Shown in pieces: positions 13,773 through 17,840 of a DNA stretch of 17,840 nucleotides. The notes beneath the pieces were generated by a model that worked only from the letters and a program-made list of their open reading frames with translations, made no database searches and was not told where the DNA came from. Position 1 is the first letter of the stretch. Each line of letters opens with the position of its first letter. Source of the DNA: Candidatus Coatesiibacteriota bacterium (lineage in GTDB: Bacteria > B130-G9); the NCBI GenBank assembly GCA_016929465.1, contig JAFGIT010000390.1:1-17840 (forward strand), given 5' to 3'. Position numbers and translations under genes: made by a program.

Positions 13773-16700
13773 GTGGTTCTTGAGAACATTTTCAGCGTCA
13801 GCAATAATGATCTAATACATCGGGGTACTGAGGAAGCAACCGAGATATTCGAAAAGCTTCTTTGGGCAGAAGCCAGGAGAATAGGCGCCCCGGTAGATAA
13901 GATCACAATTCGAACTTCCACCCCGATAAATGACGGTGGAGTGGACGCATCTATCACAGATGCGGAGCAATGCCTTTCCAGCCGCCTGATTATGCCCGGC
14001 TGCGCCGCCTATCAGATTAAGACGGGCTCCTCCTTCCAACCATGGACGCCATCCGACATCAAAGATGAATTGTTCGGCCGAGGCAAGGAGCCTGATGTGG
14101 CTAATTTGAAGGGCGCTGTTAAGATACGGATGGATAGCGGTGCCACGTATGTCCTTGTTTGCTTTGGTCTGGATTTCGTAGACACCCAACGGCCCGAAGC
14201 ACAGAGACTGATTAAGGGAAATCTTGAGAACTGCGGGTATCGCGAACCAAAGGTTGAGGTCTGGGGCGTGGGGCAGTTAAAGGCCTTTTTTGATCCCTTT
14301 CCCTCGTTATCACTGTGGCTTAAGGGCATAGATGGTCGAGGATTCAGGACTCATTCCAGTTGGTCGCGGGATAGGAATATGAATGAGCAGCTTGTCGGCA
14401 GTCCTGCCCAATTGAAAGCGATTGCCGATATTCAGAGCGAGTTGCGCAAATCAAACGAGCCAATTCACATTCGGATTTTGGGCGAACCGGGTATAGGTAA
14501 GACGCGGATTGCGCTGGAGGCGACACGTGCAGAGGACATCCAGCCCCTGACAATCTACAGCGAGTCCGCAGGGGAGTTTCTTAGAAGTCAGCTATTGAGG
14601 CTGCTACTGGCTGACGACAATCATTTCAGTGTGATAATCGTGATCGATGAGACAGACAGGTTCTCTTGTGCCAATATATGGGATAAGCTCAAGCCCTACT
14701 GGAATAGACTGAAGATAATCACGATATATAACGAGGAAGAGCAAGCACCGGCAGGCGATATAAGGCTAAAAGATGCACCCAGACTAGCGGACAGCGAGAT
14801 CCTCAAAGTAATCAGATCCCATGGCAACGTGCCCCAAGATAATGCTCCGAGATGGGTGGAATACTGTACCGGGTCCCCTCGGGTCGCTCATGTAATTGGC
14901 ACTAATCTCGCGCTCTATCCGGATGACATTTTGAGGGATCCTGAGACCGTGCCGCTCTGGGATCGCTACATCGCGGGATATGAGGACCGAAATAGCACCA
15001 AAGCCCACGAGAACCGGCAGGTGCTAGAGCACGTGTCATTATTCAAACGGTTTGGCTGGAGGGAATACGCTGAAGAGGGGCAATTCATCTCATCTCTGGT
15101 GCATAAAGCACATCCAAGCATAGGAAGCGGGGACTTCAATGATGTCATCGCTAGACTTAGTGACCGGAAGATCCTTCAGGGAGACCATACTCTCTACATC
15201 ACGCCGAAACTGCTGCAGATAAAGCTCTGGGCTGACTGGTGGGAAAAGAATGGCTGTAATTTCGAATTCAAGGAATTCGCAGAGAATCTACCCGAAAAGC
15301 TCAAGGAGTGGTTCTTTGAGATGTTCAAATACGCAAAGGAATCCGAGACCTCATCGAGAGCTGTAAGGAAACTTCTTGGTCCCAAGGGCCCGTTTCAGCA
15401 TGATGAATACCTGAGGACCCATCTCGGCGCGCGTTTTTTTTTAGCCCTGGCTGAAGCTGAACCCGGGGCCGCTCTTGAGTGTCTGAAGAGAACTGTCGGA
15501 ACCTGGTCAAGAGAAGAAATTCTCCAATTCAGGTCCGGTCGTAGAGAGACAGTATGGGCCCTGGAGAAGATCCTATATCACGCTAAGCTTTTCCCAGACG
15601 CGGCACGGATATTGCTAGCTCTCGCCGAATCAGAAAACGAAGATGGGCTTAGTAATAACGCCAGCGGGGTGTTCTCAAGCCTGTTCTCAGCGGCCTATGG
15701 CTCAATCTCTATGACTGGGGCCCCGCCCAAAGACCGCTTTCCTGTTCTCATTGAGGCTCTTGACTCCGACTCCAGGGAAAGGCGGATGGTGGGCTTGAAG
15801 GCTATTGAGATGGGGCTACGCACCCATCATAGCAGACTGATAGGTGCCGAATATCAGGGCTTGAAAGAACCTCTCAAACCATGGATGCCAACTTCTCAGC
15901 AAGAGTTGGATGAGGTCTATCGCCGCCTTTGGACCTTGTTGACGGATCGAATCGACAGTCTGTCTGATGAAGAGCAAAAGGAAGCCGCAAGGATCCTAAT
16001 GGGAGCTTCGTTCGCCCTTGTTCAATATAAGCAATTTGCGAAGATGGTAACCGACACAATATCAGATTTGGCTGACAGGCCTTACATAGACAAGAGAAAA
16101 ACTCTTCCGCAGGTCTCTCGGATTCTGGCGAGATTAGGAGATCGAATGACTCCCGAGCTCCGCCAAAAATGGGAGAAGACCAGAGATAAATTGGTGGGCA
16201 CTGGCTTCACTGCTAGGTTAAAGCGATTTGTCGGCACGGCAGTGCTCGAGGAAGACCTGGACGATAAACACAACATCAAACCCGAAGTGACCCAAGCCCT
16301 TAAGGCTCTAGCGCGGGAAGCCGCGGAGAATCGGGAATTGCTCGATCGGGAGCTGAATTGGCTCCTGACGGAAGATGCAATCTATGGGTATTCATTTGGG
16401 TATGAGCTGGCCCAAAATGACCCATCACAGCGACTACTCGCTAGCCTTTTCGATGCTCAGGCGAGTGTGATCGAGAAGCCCAGCCTTTCTCTATTGAGCG
16501 GTTACCTTAGATTCTTGTACGAAAAGCGCAGGAACGACTGGGAGGGTCATTTGGATAAGCTCTTCAAGAATGAAACATATCGTCGATGGATTCCTCCATT
16601 GACATGGCGCTCGGGATTAACAAACCGAGCCGTCCGCCGGGTGCTTACACTGTCCGAGTTCGCAGGCGTTCCTCTTGAAACTTTTTACGCTTATGGGCGG

Positions 16701-17591
16701 CCCGCCGGCTTCAATACAATTTCGGAAAGAGTGTTCAAGAAATGGATCGCATCACTGCTTGGATCCGGAAGAGATTCAGCTATCTCGGCGGCATTGGGCC
16801 TCTTCAGGCTTTTCTATCTGGAAAGAGAGGACCGGAAACAATTACCGCAACGGCTAACTGCCCGTCTATTAAGTCACCCGTCATTTCTTGAGACTGGCAA
16901 TAGGCCATTGAACGGAAGGGATTCTTTGCTTGAATATGAGTGGGCCGACGTGGGTAGGGAATATGTCAAACAGCATGCTGAGAGAGCCTTGGCTTTGGGC
17001 AAAGCACTTCTGAGGCATCTTGGCAAGGGGATAATTCTCGAACGCCTAGATTCCGAAGCGCTCTCCGTTCTCAATATGATATTGGAGCGATTCCCCAAAG
17101 AGATGTCTCTGGAAATAACGAGGCGCCTCGGACCTCCTTTCGATGAGCTCTCCTATGATATCTCTGAATGGTTGCGTGGCAGCGATCGAGGGCCGATGCA
17201 TGATGGGAAAAGGCCAGCGATCTATCTTATGGACATCAAAGCCATTTGGGGCTGGGTCGAGCAGAAGATAGAGGAAAGAGCCTGGTTTTTGGCCTATAGG
17301 CTAATTCCTGACGAGATATTCCACGGTAGCGGAGATGCCTCACTCACCCGAGAGATGCTCAAACGCTTCGGGAGACGTAGAGACATTCGTGATAATCTGA
17401 CAGCGAACCTTGGATGTGAAAGCTGGTGCGGCGAGGCGAGCGAATACCTCCATAGGAAACAGGACAAACTGCGAGAATTCATGCGGAACGAAGACGATCC
17501 GAACGTGCTCTTGTGGTGTAATGAGTATCTTGAGGAGCTTAAGCACGAAATCGAACGACATTCGATTTTGGAGGAGAGGATGGCCTTTTGA
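13773..17591 (+). CDS. Nuclease-STAND NTPase protein (Avs-like architecture), candidate defence gene
   Basis: 1272 residues; GTG start with GGAG (13762-13765) 7 nt upstream. Residues ~1-185 look like a PD-(D/E)XK nuclease: an early helix with E20/E21, NDGGVDASI (D58), and YQIKTG (Q81, K83), the D...QxK pattern of Mrr-like enzymes. A P-loop NTPase follows with Walker A GEPGIGKT (237-244), Walker B VIIVIDETD (287-295), a sensor-like strand IITIYNE, and GSP (367-369), matching the GxP motif of STAND ATPases. Residues ~410-490 look like a winged helix. The remaining ~780 residues are alpha-helical, in places HEAT/TPR-like, suitable for ligand recognition. This order (nuclease, STAND, helical sensor) is that of Avs antiviral proteins, which oligomerise on recognising phage proteins. 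Homology to a named Avs type was not established. A T9 tract lies at 15434-15442. Confidence 0.8.
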   Translation: MVLENIFSVSNNDLIHRGTEEATEIFEKLLWAEARRIGAPVDKITIRTSTPINDGGVDASITDAEQCLSSRLIMPGCAAYQIKTGSSFQPWTPSDIKDELFGRGKEPDVANLKGAVKIRMDSGATYVLVCFGLDFVDTQRPEAQRLIKGNLENCGYREPKVEVWGVGQLKAFFDPFPSLSLWLKGIDGRGFRTHSSWSRDRNMNEQLVGSPAQLKAIADIQSELRKSNEPIHIRILGEPGIGKTRIALEATRAEDIQPLTIYSESAGEFLRSQLLRLLLADDNHFSVIIVIDETDRFSCANIWDKLKPYWNRLKIITIYNEEEQAPAGDIRLKDAPRLADSEILKVIRSHGNVPQDNAPRWVEYCTGSPRVAHVIGTNLALYPDDILRDPETVPLWDRYIAGYEDRNSTKAHENRQVLEHVSLFKRFGWREYAEEGQFISSLVHKAHPSIGSGDFNDVIARLSDRKILQGDHTLYITPKLLQIKLWADWWEKNGCNFEFKEFAENLPEKLKEWFFEMFKYAKESETSSRAVRKLLGPKGPFQHDEYLRTHLGARFFLALAEAEPGAALECLKRTVGTWSREEILQFRSGRRETVWALEKILYHAKLFPDAARILLALAESENEDGLSNNASGVFSSLFSAAYGSISMTGAPPKDRFPVLIEALDSDSRERRMVGLKAIEMGLRTHHSRLIGAEYQGLKEPLKPWMPTSQQELDEVYRRLWTLLTDRIDSLSDEEQKEAARILMGASFALVQYKQFAKMVTDTISDLADRPYIDKRKTLPQVSRILARLGDRMTPELRQKWEKTRDKLVGTGFTARLKRFVGTAVLEEDLDDKHNIKPEVTQALKALAREAAENRELLDRELNWLLTEDAIYGYSFGYELAQNDPSQRLLASLFDAQASVIEKPSLSLLSGYLRFLYEKRRNDWEGHLDKLFKNETYRRWIPPLTWRSGLTNRAVRRVLTLSEFAGVPLETFYAYGRPAGFNTISERVFKKWIASLLGSGRDSAISAALGLFRLFYLEREDRKQLPQRLTARLLSHPSFLETGNRPLNGRDSLLEYEWADVGREYVKQHAERALALGKALLRHLGKGIILERLDSEALSVLNMILERFPKEMSLEITRRLGPPFDELSYDISEWLRGSDRGPMHDGKRPAIYLMDIKAIWGWVEQKIEERAWFLAYRLIPDEIFHGSGDASLTREMLKRFGRRRDIRDNLTANLGCESWCGEASEYLHRKQDKLREFMRNEDDPNVLLWCNEYLEELKHEIERHSILEERMAF

Positions 17592-17700
17592 GGGCCGCGG
17601 AATTGAATTGAGCGTCGTCGGTTGGTCGCGAATGTCCTGCTTTCTTGCCAACCTAGAAGTGACAAGACCTGAATAATAGTCCTCGCATTAAACAAAAAAA
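17592..17700. other. Gap between STAND gene and DNA methyltransferase
   Basis: 109 bp with no ORF or convincing terminator. It ends in an A8 tract immediately before the methyltransferase ATG, and no SD is visible there. Confidence 0.5.
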
Positions 17701-17840
17701 ATGTCGCTGACCAGCAGGCTGCCTGATCCGGCGAATTGGCCGGCGGAATTTGTTGACCGGGTGGTTAATGCCGACGCGCTGACAATGTTGCGTCAGCTGC
17801 CGGACGAGTGCATTGCGCTTGCTGTTACTAGCCCGCCTTA
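17701..17840 (+). CDS. Site-specific DNA methyltransferase (N4-cytosine/N6-adenine), 3' end outside window
   Basis: Forty-six codons are visible before the window ends. The sequence NADALTMLRQLPDECIALAVTSPPY is the N-terminal block of beta-class type II/orphan DNA methyltransferases: substrate-side strand, then motif IV TSPP(Y), here coming before the SAM-binding motif as in the beta class. An S/T-PPY form is more common in N4-cytosine than in N6-adenine methylases, but this is not decisive. It begins 109 bp after the nuclease-STAND gene on the same strand, so the two may form a modification/restriction-like unit or be independent. No SD is seen; an A8 tract precedes the ATG. Confidence 0.85.
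   Translation, partial: MSLTSRLPDPANWPAEFVDRVVNADALTMLRQLPDECIALAVTSPP

Noticed and set aside
13742-13783. 13-codon ORF starting at the predicted transcription start of the nuclease-STAND gene (possible leaderless leader peptide)
   Set aside because: Too short, no conservation evidence, and the exact transcription start is only predicted.
1-17840. CRISPR arrays, tRNA or rRNA genes, insertion sequences
   Set aside because: No regularly spaced repeats, no tRNA-like cloverleaf or rRNA-like sequence recognised, and no transposase ORF.

Overview
The window looks like a chromosome segment from an uncultured, flagellated, Gram-negative-type bacterium of roughly 50-55% G+C. The gene content (flagellin, FliS, FlaG, a sigma-28-type promoter, SPASM-type radical SAM, MoxR ATPase, many toxin-antitoxin and defence-like genes) is bacterial. 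I cannot name a phylum from sequence alone. GTG and TTG starts are frequent, and several putative promoters carry an extended -10 (TGYTAT).

Layout: (1) 3-896 is the 3' part of a gene whose product ends in an FnIII-like strand region plus a formylglycine-generating-enzyme (FGE)-fold domain. It converges on a radical SAM/SPASM gene (1015-2082, minus). (2) 2250-3239 is a stand-alone MoxR AAA+ ATPase. (3) 3370-5341 is a translationally coupled pair, an OLD/RecF-like ABC ATPase and a TOPRIM-like (DUF4276/RloB-type) partner, with the look of an anti-phage two-gene system. (4) 5380-7213 holds two tandem copies of one composite cassette: truncated DUF433 ORF, promoter/operator, DUF104/DUF2281-like antitoxin, PIN toxin. 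(5) 7225-8013 is a SAM-dependent methyltransferase. (6) 8167-10940 is a flagellar filament operon (divergent flagellin, FliS, FlaG) with a near-consensus sigma-28 promoter, a structured leader containing a consensus-like CsrA hairpin, and a strong intrinsic terminator. (7) 11150-12328 is a class I aminotransferase and 12480-13691 an exported protein of unknown function. (8) 13773-17591 is a 1272-residue protein with a PD-(D/E)XK nuclease-like N-terminus, a STAND-type NTPase, a winged helix and a long helical C-terminus (Avs-like architecture). It is followed by the first 46 codons of a DNA methyltransferase that runs off the window.

How they may work together: the left and right thirds read as an accessory/defence region interleaved with housekeeping genes. 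The flagellar block is a self-contained transcription unit in which regulation by sigma-28 and probably by CsrA is visible in the DNA. The best candidates for an undescribed system are the nuclease-STAND protein with its adjacent methyltransferase, the ATPase/TOPRIM-like pair, and the duplicated DUF433-remnant/TA cassette.
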